Shown here: positions 31,536-42,352 of the stretch, one piece after another | How positions within the stretch are numbered: position 1 is the stretch's first letter | Layout of the letters: each line of letters begins with the position of its first letter | From: Nocardioides sediminis | GTDB lineage: Bacteria; Actinomycetota; Actinomycetes; Propionibacteriales; Nocardioidaceae | Direction of reading: 5' to 3' | NCBI RefSeq assembly: GCF_003047295.1 | Contig: NZ_PZYZ01000006.1 | Coordinates: 1 to 64,000, forward strand | Length of the DNA: 64,000 nucleotides | The notes under the pieces: model-generated | The model's input: only the letters and a program-made list of their open reading frames with translations | Databases searched by the model: none | What the model was told of the DNA's origin: nothing | Position numbers and translations under genes: made by a program

Positions 31536-32960
31536 ATGCCGCACCGACCGACCACACGACTCGCCCGCAGCCTGGCTGCCGGCGCCGGCGGCGCCCTGCT
31601 GCTCGCCGGCCTGCTCGCTCCCACCGCGCCCGCCGGGGCCGCCGCCGCTCCCGCGCCGGTCGCCTGTCCGCCCGCCGTGGGCGACCTCGCCACGTGCTGG
31701 TCCGGGCAGGACGACAACGGCGCGTGGTACACCTTCGCCGTCCCCGACGACTGGAACGGCGACCTCGTCGTGCACGCCCACGGCGGCCCCGGGCTGGACC
31801 CGGAGTCCGACCCGGAACGGAGCCCGGAGGACCTCGACCGCTGGTCGGTCATGGTGCGCGAGGGCTACGCGTGGGTGGGCTCGGCCTACCGACGCGGCGG
31901 CTACGGCGCCCGGATGGCCGTCGCGGACACCGAGAACGCACGCCTGGTCTTCGAGGAGGCTGTCGGGGTCCCGGGTCGCACCTTCGCCCACGGCCAGTCG
32001 TGGGGCGGCGACGTCGCCGCCAAGCTCGTCGAGGTGCACCCCACGTCGTACGACGGCGTCCTGCTGACCAACGGCGTCCTGGCCGGCGGCTCGCGCGGCT
32101 ACGACTACCGCGTCGACCTGCGCGTGGTCTACCAGTACTACTGCGGCAACCACCCGCGGCCCACGGAGGTGCAGTACCCGCTCTGGATGGGCTTGCGCGA
32201 GGATTCGACGATGACGTCCGCCGGGCTGCGCTCGCGGCTCCAGGAGTGCACCGGCTACCAGTCCGACCCCGCCGACCGGACGGCGCTCCAGCAGCGCAAC
32301 CTCGACGACATCCTGGCGGTGACCAAGATCCCCGAGCGCACCATCGAGTCCCACCTGCGGTTCGCCACCTTCACCTTCCGCGACATCGTGCACCAGCGCC
32401 TCGAGGGCCGGAACCCCTTCTCCAACCAGGGCATCCGCTACTCCGGCAGCCACGACGACAAGGCCCTCAACGCCGGCGTCGAGCGCTTCGCCGCCGACCC
32501 CACGGCGCGGCGCGACCTCTCCTGGGACAGCGACCCCACCGGCGCCGTGCAGGTGCCGACCGTGACGCTGCACGCCATCGACGACCCGACCGCCTTCGTG
32601 GAGCACGAGTCGGCCTACCGCGAGTCGCGCGAGGGAGCCGGCACCGACGACCTCCTGGTGCAGGCCTTCAGCCGCGAGTCCGAGCACAGCTCGCTGAGCG
32701 ACTCCGGCTACGCCACCGTGATGGCCGCGCTGGCGGACTGGGTGGAGACGGGCGTGCGGCCGACCGCGGAGCAGGTCGCTGCGAGCTGCCCGGCTGCCGA
32801 CGCCCGCTACGGCACCGGCTGCTTCCTCGACCCGACCTACACGCCCGCCGCGTACGCCGAGCGCGTCGAGGCCCGGCCGGGTGGGCACCGCTGGCCGGTG
32901 CTCACGGCAGCGCAGGAGCGGGCCTGGTCCCACCTCCCCGGCATCGGGATCGCGCCATGA
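31536..32960 (+). CDS. Secreted alpha/beta hydrolase
   Basis: A 474-residue exported protein. Signal peptide: basic MPHRPTTRLAR, a hydrophobic core and a cleavage region near APAGAAAAPAP (about residue 37). The hydrolase fold has an oxyanion-type HAHGGPGLDP, the nucleophile in HGQSWGGDVAA (GxSxG) and candidate Asp/His near TLHAIDDPTAF and SEHSSL. Cysteines at the N- and C-termini may form disulfides outside the cell. Substrate unknown; regulatory elements shared with tctC suggest an ester or organic-acid link. Confidence 0.82.
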   Translation: MPHRPTTRLARSLAAGAGGALLLAGLLAPTAPAGAAAAPAPVACPPAVGDLATCWSGQDDNGAWYTFAVPDDWNGDLVVHAHGGPGLDPESDPERSPEDLDRWSVMVREGYAWVGSAYRRGGYGARMAVADTENARLVFEEAVGVPGRTFAHGQSWGGDVAAKLVEVHPTSYDGVLLTNGVLAGGSRGYDYRVDLRVVYQYYCGNHPRPTEVQYPLWMGLREDSTMTSAGLRSRLQECTGYQSDPADRTALQQRNLDDILAVTKIPERTIESHLRFATFTFRDIVHQRLEGRNPFSNQGIRYSGSHDDKALNAGVERFAADPTARRDLSWDSDPTGAVQVPTVTLHAIDDPTAFVEHESAYRESREGAGTDDLLVQAFSRESEHSSLSDSGYATVMAALADWVETGVRPTAEQVAASCPAADARYGTGCFLDPTYTPAAYAERVEARPGGHRWPVLTAAQERAWSHLPGIGIAP

Positions 32961-33027
32961 CGCCGGGGACCTCGGGGGCACGCGCCGGGCATGAGACCGC
33001 CCTCACGGACGGGCCTACGATGTCGCC

Positions 33028-34653
33028 GTGCTGAGACGGGTCGGACGCGAGCGGTCCGTGGCGCGCCAGGTGCTGGTGCTGCAGCTCGTCGCAGTGCTGG
33101 TCCTGGTGGTCACGGCGCTCGCGCTCGCGACGTACGACGCCCGGTCCGACATCCGGGCCAGCGCCCGCGACGAGGCGATCTCGGTCGCCCAGGCGGTCGC
33201 CCGGGCGCCGGTGCTGCACGAGGCGCTGCGGACCGAGGACCCCTCGGCGCTGATCCAGCCCTTCGCGGAGGCGGTGCGGGTCGACACCGGCGTCGACTTC
33301 GTCGTGGTGATGGCCCCGGACCGGACGCGCTACTCCCACCCGAGCGTCGAGCAGCTCGGCAGGGCCTTCATCGGCAACCTGGGCGGTGCCCCCGACGGCG
33401 AGGTCTACACCGAGGAGTACGTCGGCACGCTGGGCCCCTCGATCCGGTCCATCGTGCCGGTCCTCGCCCCGTCCACGGCTGCGCCCACCACGGCGCCCGA
33501 CGACGACGTCGTCGCGCTGGTGTCCGTCGGCATCACGCTGCGGCAGCTCGACGACCTGCTGGTCGACGAGTTCTGGGACATCGTGGTCGCGGCGCTGGCC
33601 GTGCTGATCGTCGGCGTCCTCGGCGCGTGGTTCATCAGCAACCGGCTGCGCCGCCAGACCCACGGGCTGGGCGAGCGCGAGATCACCCGGATGTACGAGT
33701 ACTACCGGGCCGTCCTGCACGCGGTGCGCGAGGGCCTGCTGCTCATCGACCTCGAGGGTCGGGTGCAGCTGGTCAACGACGAGGCCCGTCGGCTGCTGCG
33801 GCTGCCCGACGACGTGGTGGGCCGCTCGCTGAGCGAGCTCGGCCTGCCGCCCGCCCTGGTCGAGGCCGCCTCCGGCGAGCGGGGCGCCGACGAGGTCTAC
33901 GTGACCGGTGACCACGTGCTCGTCGCCAGCACCAGCACCGCGCTGTGGGAGGGCCGCGAGGTCGGCGCCGTGGTGACGCTGCGCGACCACACCGAGCTCC
34001 AGGCGCTGACCGGCGAGCTCGACGTCGTCCGCGGTCTCACCGAGTCGCTGCGCGCCCAGACGCACGAGGCCGCCAACCGCCTGCACACCGTGGTGTCGCT
34101 GATCGAGATGGGCCGTCCCGAGGAGGCGGTCGAGTTCGTCACCGGTGAGCTCCAGGTCGCCCAGATGCTCACCGACCAGGTGGTCGGCGCCGTCGGCGAG
34201 CCCGTGGTCGCGGCCCTGCTGCTCGGCAAGTCCGCCGAGGCCGCCGAGCGCGGCGTCTCGCTGACCGTCGACGGCGAGCTGACCGGGACCCACCCGGAGG
34301 TCTCCACCCGCGACCTGGTGACCGTGCTGGGCAACCTGGTCGACAACGCGATGGACGCCGTCGCCGGCAGCCAGGACCGCCGCATCGTCGTGCACCTCGA
34401 CGGCTCCGACGACCACACCCGTCTGGTCGTCGGCGACAGCGGCCCCGGGCTCGCGCCCGACGAGGCCGCCCACGCGCTCGAGCGCGGCTGGACCACCAAG
34501 GCCGACGCCGGCGACGGGCGGGGCCTGGGCCTGGCGCTCGTCTCCCAGGTGGCCCGCCGCCTCGGCGGCAGCGTCACCATCGGCAGCTCGCCCCTCGGTG
34601 GCGCCGAGCTCGTCGTCGTCCTGGGGACCCCGCGACTGGAGCGTGTGTCGTGA
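33028..34653 (+). CDS. CitA/DcuS-type sensor histidine kinase
   Basis: A 541-residue membrane kinase: helix 1 about residues 14-35, an extracellular PDC/Cache sensor (about 40-185; ARDEAISVAQAVARAP and SHPSVEQLGRAFIG are CitA/DcuS hallmarks), helix 2 about 188-210, a cytoplasmic PAS domain (220-330), the phospho-acceptor His346 in LRAQTHEAANRLHT and an HATPase_c domain with N-box Asn440 in NLVDNAMDA. The ligand is probably a di- or tricarboxylate. A TACGAT -10-like element lies 10-15 bases upstream of the GTG. Confidence 0.93.
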   Translation: MLRRVGRERSVARQVLVLQLVAVLVLVVTALALATYDARSDIRASARDEAISVAQAVARAPVLHEALRTEDPSALIQPFAEAVRVDTGVDFVVVMAPDRTRYSHPSVEQLGRAFIGNLGGAPDGEVYTEEYVGTLGPSIRSIVPVLAPSTAAPTTAPDDDVVALVSVGITLRQLDDLLVDEFWDIVVAALAVLIVGVLGAWFISNRLRRQTHGLGEREITRMYEYYRAVLHAVREGLLLIDLEGRVQLVNDEARRLLRLPDDVVGRSLSELGLPPALVEAASGERGADEVYVTGDHVLVASTSTALWEGREVGAVVTLRDHTELQALTGELDVVRGLTESLRAQTHEAANRLHTVVSLIEMGRPEEAVEFVTGELQVAQMLTDQVVGAVGEPVVAALLLGKSAEAAERGVSLTVDGELTGTHPEVSTRDLVTVLGNLVDNAMDAVAGSQDRRIVVHLDGSDDHTRLVVGDSGPGLAPDEAAHALERGWTTKADAGDGRGLGLALVSQVARRLGGSVTIGSSPLGGAELVVVLGTPRLERVS

Positions 34654-35372
34654 GCGTCCGGGTCCTCGTCGTGGAGGACGAGCCGCTGGTGGCCGAGGCG
34701 CACGCGGAGTACACCCGCCGCGTCGACGGCTTCGAGGTGGTGGGCGTCGCCCACTCGGCCACCGAGGCGTCGCGGCTGCTGGGCGAGCTCCCCGTCGACC
34801 TGGTGCTGCTCGACATGTACCTCCCCGACGGCCACGGCCTCGGCCTGCTGCGCAACCTGCGCGCCGCCGGCGACCTGTGCGACGTCATCGCGGTGACGTC
34901 CGCGCGCGACGCCGACATGGTGCGCCGGGCGGTGGCGCACGGGGTGGCGCTCTACCTCATCAAGCCCTTCACGTTCCCGATGTTCCGCTCCAAGCTCGAG
35001 CAGTACGCCGAGTACCGCCGCCAGCTCGTCGACGCGCCCGCCGAGGTCGTCCAGGACGAGGTGGACCGGATGCTGGGCTCGTTGCGGGTGACCGGCGTCG
35101 CCGGGGCGCTGCCCAAGGGGCTGACCGCCGAGCGGCTGCAGGAGACGATGGTCGAGCTGCGGCAGCCGCCCGGGGTCCTGTCGGCCCGTGAGCTGGCCGA
35201 GCGGCTGGAGAGCTCGCGGGTCACCGCCCGCCGCTACCTCGAGCACCTCGCGGAGGTCGGCGTCGTGGTGCGCTCGCTGCGCTACGGCGGCGGTGGGCGG
35301 CCAGAGGTGGAGTACCGCTGGCAGCACACCGCCGCCGAAGGCGGGGACGAGGTCAGTCGTCCTCGCCGCTGA
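34650..35372 (+). CDS. CitB/DcuR-type response regulator
   Basis: A 240-residue regulator. Receiver domain 1-120 with the phospho-acceptor Asp55 (VLLDMYLPDGHG) and Lys in LIKPFTF; C-terminal helix-turn-helix (LSARELAERLESSRVTARRYLEHLAEVGVV) as in DcuR/CitB. GTG overlaps the kinase stop by four bases. Its 3' end overlaps the convergent tctA by 20 bases, tying the sensor pair to the transporter. Confidence 0.92.
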   Translation: MSVRVLVVEDEPLVAEAHAEYTRRVDGFEVVGVAHSATEASRLLGELPVDLVLLDMYLPDGHGLGLLRNLRAAGDLCDVIAVTSARDADMVRRAVAHGVALYLIKPFTFPMFRSKLEQYAEYRRQLVDAPAEVVQDEVDRMLGSLRVTGVAGALPKGLTAERLQETMVELRQPPGVLSARELAERLESSRVTARRYLEHLAEVGVVVRSLRYGGGGRPEVEYRWQHTAAEGGDEVSRPRR

Positions 35373-36852
35373 AGACGACCTCGCGCTTCTTGCGCACGGA
35401 CGGCAGCAGGGCCGCCACCACGATGATCAGCGCGAGCGCGAGGAGCGTCGCCGAGATCGGCCGGGTGACGAACACCGACGGGTCGCCCCGCGAGATGATC
35501 ATCGCCCGGCGCAGGTTCTCCTCCAGGAGCGGTCCCAGGACGAAGCCCAGCAGCAGCGGCGCCGCCTCGCACCCCCAGCGGATGAGGAAGTAGCCCAGCA
35601 CGCCGGCCACCGCGACGGCGAAGACGTCCCAGGCGTTGAGGCCCAGCGAGTAGCAGCCGATCGACGCGAAGGCGATGATCGCCGGGAACAGCACGCTGTA
35701 GGGCACGCTCAGCATCCGCACCCACAGGCCGATCAGCGGCAGGTTGAGCATCACCAGGAGCAGGTTGCCGATCCAGAACGACGCGATGAGCCCCCAGAAG
35801 AGCTCGGGCTCGTCGTTGATGACGTTGGGACCGGGGGTGATGCCCTGGATGATGAAGGCGCCGACGAGCAGCGCCATCACCGGGTGGGCCGGCAGGCCCA
35901 GGGTGAGCAGCGGGATGAACGACGTCTGCGCGGCCGCGTTGTTGGCCGACTCGGGCGACGCCACCCCCTCGATGGCGCCCTTGCCGAACTCCTGGGGCTT
36001 CTTGGAGATCCGCTTCTCCAGCGAGTACGACGTGAAGCTCGCCAGGACGTGCCCGCCGCCGGGCAGCACGCCGAGCAGCGAGCCCATCGTCGTGCCCCGC
36101 AGGACGGGCAGCCGGATGCGCCGGAAGTCCTCCTTGCTGAGCCACAGGCCCTGGACCTTCCGGGTCACCAGGCTCGGGTTGATCCGGTGCTCGAGGTTGC
36201 GGATGATCTCGGCCAGGCCGAAGAGGCCGACCGCCAGCGACACGAAGTCCAGCCCGCCGTAGAGCTCGCGGACACCGAAGGTGAAGCGCGGGACGCCGGT
36301 GAACTGGTCCTGCCCGATCGTGCCGAGCAGCAGCCCGAGCACGATCATGGCCAGCGCCTTGATCGCCGACCCGCTCGCCAGCGCGATGGAGGCGAGCAGG
36401 CCCAGGACCACGATGGAGAAGTAGTCCGCCGGCCCGAACTCCAGGGCCGCGGAGGCGAGTGGTGGCGCGAAGAGGGCCACCAGCACGGTGGCCACGGTGC
36501 CGGCGAAGAAGGAGCCGAGCGCCGCCGTGGCCAGCGCGGGTCCGGCCCGGCCCTGCTTGGCCATCTGGTGGCCGTCGAGGGCCGTCACCACCGCCGACGA
36601 CTCCCCTGGCAGGTTGAGCAGGATGGCCGTCGTGGAGCCGCCGTACTGCGCTCCGTAGTAGATGCCGGCGAGCATGATCAGCGAGGCGACCGGGTCGAAC
36701 TCGAAGGTGATCGGCAGCAGCAGCGCGACCGTCGCCGTCGGGCCGATGCCCGGCAGCACCCCCACCGCGGTGCCCAGCGTGACGCCGAGCAGGCAGATGA
36801 GGATGTTGGAGGGCTGGAGGGCCGTCTCGAGTCCCAGCAGGATGCCGTCCAC
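35353..36852 (-). CDS. tctA: Tripartite tricarboxylate transporter, large membrane subunit TctA
   Basis: A 499-residue membrane protein with about eleven to twelve segments. The TctA signatures GTAVGVLPGIGPTATVALLLP and GGSTTAILLNLPGESSAVVTALDG are present near residues 27-85. It moves a carboxylate using a sodium or proton gradient with TctB and the binding protein TctC. GTG start at 36852, one base after tctB ends. Confidence 0.95.
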   Translation of the reverse strand: MDGILLGLETALQPSNILICLLGVTLGTAVGVLPGIGPTATVALLLPITFEFDPVASLIMLAGIYYGAQYGGSTTAILLNLPGESSAVVTALDGHQMAKQGRAGPALATAALGSFFAGTVATVLVALFAPPLASAALEFGPADYFSIVVLGLLASIALASGSAIKALAMIVLGLLLGTIGQDQFTGVPRFTFGVRELYGGLDFVSLAVGLFGLAEIIRNLEHRINPSLVTRKVQGLWLSKEDFRRIRLPVLRGTTMGSLLGVLPGGGHVLASFTSYSLEKRISKKPQEFGKGAIEGVASPESANNAAAQTSFIPLLTLGLPAHPVMALLVGAFIIQGITPGPNVINDEPELFWGLIASFWIGNLLLVMLNLPLIGLWVRMLSVPYSVLFPAIIAFASIGCYSLGLNAWDVFAVAVAGVLGYFLIRWGCEAAPLLLGFVLGPLLEENLRRAMIISRGDPSVFVTRPISATLLALALIIVVAALLPSVRKKREVVFSGEDD

Positions 36853-36853
36853 G

Positions 36854-37375
36854 TCAGCCCCCCAACCAGTCGCCGAGGATGGGCAGCCGGAGCTGGAGCA
36901 GGCTGACGAAGACCACCAGGCACAGCGCCGTGAGGCCGATCGCGATCACGAGCGCCCGGCCGGGCCGGGTCCCGTGCCCGGCCAGGGCGGCCAGGAAGGT
37001 CGTCACCAGCAGGCTGGGGCCGAGCCCCAGCCCGCCCACGGTGAACCCGAAGAACAGGATCGCGCCGACGAGCAGCCCCATGCGCTGCCAGGGGATCGGC
37101 CCGCGGTCGGCGTTGGCGACCGTCGGGTCGACCCCGCGGAACGACGCGACCACGATGACCAGCCCCAGCACCGTGAGGATGCCGCCGAGCGCGATCGGGA
37201 CGTAGCCGGAGCCCATCCGCAGCGCCGTGCCCACGTCGTACTGCGATCCGCCGATGGCGAACGCGAGGCCCAGCACGACGAAGGTGGCACCCGCCATCAG
37301 GTCAGGCAGGGACGGCCCGGACCGCCCGCCGAGGCGCCCGGCGTGGTCGCCGGGCGCCGCAGGCGTCGTGCTCAT
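36854..37375 (-). CDS. tctB: Tripartite tricarboxylate transporter, small membrane subunit TctB
   Basis: A 173-residue protein with four membrane helices (about 28-48, 62-84, 100-122 and 135-165), the standard TctB layout. It overlaps the tctC stop by four bases. Sequence is poorly conserved in this family; position settles the call. Confidence 0.92.
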   Translation of the reverse strand: MSTTPAAPGDHAGRLGGRSGPSLPDLMAGATFVVLGLAFAIGGSQYDVGTALRMGSGYVPIALGGILTVLGLVIVVASFRGVDPTVANADRGPIPWQRMGLLVGAILFFGFTVGGLGLGPSLLVTTFLAALAGHGTRPGRALVIAIGLTALCLVVFVSLLQLRLPILGDWLGG

Positions 37376-38364
37376 CCGCCGGTGACCCCGGCGTCCTCGA
37401 TGATCGGCGTCCAGAGGTCGATCTGCTCCTCGAGCTTGGCCGTGTGGGCGTCGGGGGTGGCCTGGTCCTCGGCCACCGGGGTGGTGCCCAGGTCGGCCAT
37501 CTGGTCGATGACGTTCTGGTCGGCCAGTGCGACCGCCAGCGCGTCGGTGAGCTTCTCGACGATCTCGTCGGGGGTCTCGGCCGGGACGTAGAGCCCGTGC
37601 CACACGCTGACCTCGACCTCGGGCAGGCCCGCGTCGGCGGTCGTGGGCAGGTCGGGCAGCGCCTCGACCGGCTCCGGGGTGGTCACGGCGTAGCCCTTGA
37701 TGTCGCCGGACTGGATCTGGCCCGTGGTGTTGGTGGTCTGGTCGCACATGAAGTCGACCTGGCCGCCGACCAGGTCGGTCAGCGCCGGGCCGGTGCCGTC
37801 GTAGGGGACCTCGGTCAGGTCCGTGCCGACGGCCTGCTCGATGAGCAGGCCGCAGAGCTGGGACGCAGCGCCGACGCCGGCGTTGGCCAGGGTCACGGTG
37901 TCGGCGTTCTCCTTGACGTAGCTGACCATCTCCTCGAGCGTCTCGGGCTCGAAGTCCTTGCGCGCCACGATCGTCATCGGCACCTCGGTGACCAGGCCGA
38001 TGGTCTTGAAGTCCTCCAGCGGGCTGTACTCGAGGTCGGGGTAGAGCGCGGGCGCCGTGGACATGCCGATGTGGTGCATCAGCACCTGGTAGCCGTCGGG
38101 GTCCTCGCCGGCCACCTGGCCGGCCGCGACGGTGCCGCCCGCGCCCTCGACGTTCTGCACGACGATCTGCTGGCCGAGCTCCTCGGCCATCGGCTCGGCG
38201 ATCAGCCGGGTGACGGTGTCGGTCGGTCCGCCGGCGGAGAACGGGACGACGAAGGTGATCTCGTCCTCGGGGTAGGCGGCGGGGTCGGCGTCGCCGCCGC
38301 CGCAGGCGGCGAGGGACGTCACCGCGAGGACGGCGAGTGTGGCGAGGGGGGTGCGCCTGTTCAT
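37372..38364 (-). CDS. tctC: Tricarboxylate-binding lipoprotein TctC
   Basis: A 330-residue extracytoplasmic binding protein of the Bug/TctC family: lipobox LAAC with the lipidated Cys21, FVVPFSAGGPTDTVTRLIAEP, and TLANAGVGAASQLC lining the site. It captures the carboxylate for TctAB. AAGGAG precedes the ATG. The promoter region (38386-38475) carries direct repeats that fit a CitB/DcuR-type regulator. Confidence 0.95.
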   Translation of the reverse strand: MNRRTPLATLAVLAVTSLAACGGGDADPAAYPEDEITFVVPFSAGGPTDTVTRLIAEPMAEELGQQIVVQNVEGAGGTVAAGQVAGEDPDGYQVLMHHIGMSTAPALYPDLEYSPLEDFKTIGLVTEVPMTIVARKDFEPETLEEMVSYVKENADTVTLANAGVGAASQLCGLLIEQAVGTDLTEVPYDGTGPALTDLVGGQVDFMCDQTTNTTGQIQSGDIKGYAVTTPEPVEALPDLPTTADAGLPEVEVSVWHGLYVPAETPDEIVEKLTDALAVALADQNVIDQMADLGTTPVAEDQATPDAHTAKLEEQIDLWTPIIEDAGVTGG

Positions 38365-38385
38365 GACGGCTCCTTGTCAGGGGTG

Positions 38386-38475
38386 TGTGGCTCAGGTCAC
38401 ACCTTGGAGTCGTCGCGCGCAGCCGTCGACGTTGTGCACCTTGTGTTCACGGGATGCCGGGACTTGTGTCCACGG
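38386..38475 (-). promoter_or_regulatory. tctC control region: CACAA repeats and CRP/GlxR-like site
   Basis: On the minus strand: GGACACAAG (38463-38471), GAACACAAG (38440-38448) and GTGCACAAC (38431-38439), the first two 23 bases apart within longer CCGTG.ACACAAG repeats. Nearer the gene, TGTGGCTCAGGTCACA (38386-38401) matches TGTGA-N6-TCACA with one mismatch. These are likely sites for the response regulator and a cAMP-receptor-type protein. Confidence 0.5.
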
Positions 38476-38524
38476 CCTCCGGGGCCCGGCGTGTCGCCTC
38501 GCCCGGGCGGGGCCCCGTCGCGCC

Positions 38525-40739
<2,215 letters not shown>

Positions 40740-40750
<11 letters not shown>

Positions 40751-41672
40751 GGGACTGCTCCTCCCCGCTGGTGGATCCGGCGGCGCCGGGACCGGTGCGG
40801 ACCGCGAATTCGGCGGTGCGGACGACGCCGTCGTGCTTGAAGTCGAAGAACAGGCGGTAGCCGCCCGCGCTCGGCACCTCGACGGCGAAAGGCACCTCGG
40901 GTCCGGCGTCCCCGTCCTCGGGGTGCACGTGCAGGTAGGCCAGGTCGCCCTCGCGCAGCGCGACCAGGTGGCCGTAGGCGCCGAGGTAGGGCTCGAGGTC
41001 GGTGACCGGCTCGCCGTCGCGCCTCACCCGGACGGTGACGGCGCCGTCGTCGAGGTCGCCCTCGAGGTCCACGGTGTAGCCGTCGGCGGTGTCGCTGGTC
41101 CGGTGGCCCGGGTGGTCGACCGGCGCGTAGCGGCCGGGGACGTCGAGGTCGGTGCCCAGCGTCAGCGGGGGTCCGCCCGTGGGCTTGAAGTCCGCGTAGA
41201 CCCGCCAGCTGCCGGGGGTGAGGTCGACGTCGGTCGTCCAGGTCCCGTCGGCGGCCATCGTGGGGTGCACGTGCTGGTAGCCGGAGAAGTCGCGGCGTAC
41301 GACGATGAGGTGCAGGTCCTTCTCGTGCTCCTCGTCGTACGCCGTCACGGCCTCGCCGTCCGGGCCGGTCACCACGAAGCGCAGGGTCGCGCGCCCCGGT
41401 GCGAGCCCGCTCGCGGGCAGCTGCAGCGTGTAGCCGGACTCGCTGACCTGGAGGCCGCCTGGGACGTCGGCGGCGGGGGCGGCGGCGTGGCCGGACCCGC
41501 CCTCCGTTGCAGCCTCGGTCTGGTGGCCGCCGGCATCGTCGGTCCCGTGCTCGTCGGTCGCGACCTCGACGGGCCCGACCCGGTCCTCCACGACCCGGCC
41601 GACGCCCCAGGCGGCGCCGAAGACGAGCGCGAGCGCGGTGACGAACAGCGCCACGCGCAGCGGGGTGCCCAT
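40740..41672 (-). CDS. Anchored, His-rich extracytoplasmic protein in the copper operon
   Basis: A 310-residue protein with one N-terminal membrane helix (about 6-26), a His/Glu/Gly-rich linker (28-65) and two beta-sandwich-like halves. Histidines are clustered ([33 protein letters not shown]; tail EEQSHGH), which fits periplasmic-side copper binding. The repeats HVHP occur once in each half, so the two halves are probably duplicated domains. The family name is not recognised. It lies between the CopZ-like gene and copA with one-base and 11-base overlaps. Confidence 0.75.
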
Positions 41673-41881
41673 CAGGCGAGCTGGTAGCCGGCTTCCTCGA
41701 CGGCGGCGCGGACGGCCTGCTGCTCGAGGGGCTGGCTGCTGGTGACGGTGACGGCACCCGAGTCGAGGACGACGTCCACGGACTCGACGCCGGGGATCTC
41801 GCTGATCTCCTCGGTGACGCTGGCGACGCAGTGGCCGCAGGTCATGCCGGTGACGGTGTAGGTCTCGGTCTGCATGGTCAT
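41672..41881 (-). CDS. CopZ-like heavy-metal-associated protein
   Basis: A 69-residue HMA-domain copper chaperone with GMTCGHC (residues 11-17; the extra His between the two Cys is typical of CopZ) and the ferredoxin-like beta-alpha-beta repeat. It would hand Cu(I) to CopA or CsoR. GAGGAG precedes ATG 41881. Its stop overlaps the next start by one base. Confidence 0.92.
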   Translation of the reverse strand: MTMQTETYTVTGMTCGHCVASVTEEISEIPGVESVDVVLDSGAVTVTSSQPLEQQAVRAAVEEAGYQLA

Positions 41882-41892
41882 CGGTGTCCTCC

Positions 41893-42174
41893 TCAGGACT
41901 TCACGAGCCGCGCGATGGCCGCGCTGGCTTCCTTGAGCTTGGCCTGCTGCTCGTCGCCCACGGCCTGGACGACGCAGTGCTCCATGTGCTCGTCGAGCAG
42001 GGCGAGCGAGAGCGACTGGAGGGCGCGGGTGACGGCGGAGACCTGCGTCAGGATGTCGATGCAGTACTGCTCCTCGTCGACCATCCGGTGCAGCCCGCGG
42101 ACCTGCCCCTCGATGCGCTTGAGACGCTGGAGGTGCTTGTCCTTGGTGCCGTGCGCGACGTAGCTGTGTTCCAT
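41893..42174 (-). CDS. csoR: Copper-sensing repressor CsoR
   Basis: A 93-residue DUF156/CsoR protein. Cu(I) ligands Cys38, His63 and Cys67 are all present with the family spacing, and RIEGQVRGLHRMVDEEQYC is the helix signature. Cu(I) binding releases the operator, switching on the copZ-like gene, the His-rich protein and copA downstream. The operator starts ten bases upstream of the ATG. Confidence 0.95.
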   Translation of the reverse strand: MEHSYVAHGTKDKHLQRLKRIEGQVRGLHRMVDEEQYCIDILTQVSAVTRALQSLSLALLDEHMEHCVVQAVGDEQQAKLKEASAAIARLVKS

Positions 42175-42183
42175 GACGACAGA

Positions 42184-42204
42184 CCATACCCCTAGGGGGT
42201 ATGG
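42184..42204. promoter_or_regulatory. CsoR operator
   Basis: Nine-base arms CCATACCCC and GGGGTATGG flank a three-base TAG centre: a perfect palindrome with the CsoR consensus. It overlaps the probable promoter of csoR. Confidence 0.9.
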
Positions 42205-42352
42205 GTTCGCAAGAGGGTAGTCCGTGACGATCGGACCCCCTCGGGAGGGGCTGGTGGGGGTCCGTCCGTCACGAACTACCCCCGGAATATCGGACGAACT
42301 CCCACCGTTATGGGTCGTACAATCTTCAACCAATAGGCACCAGGAGGCAGTC

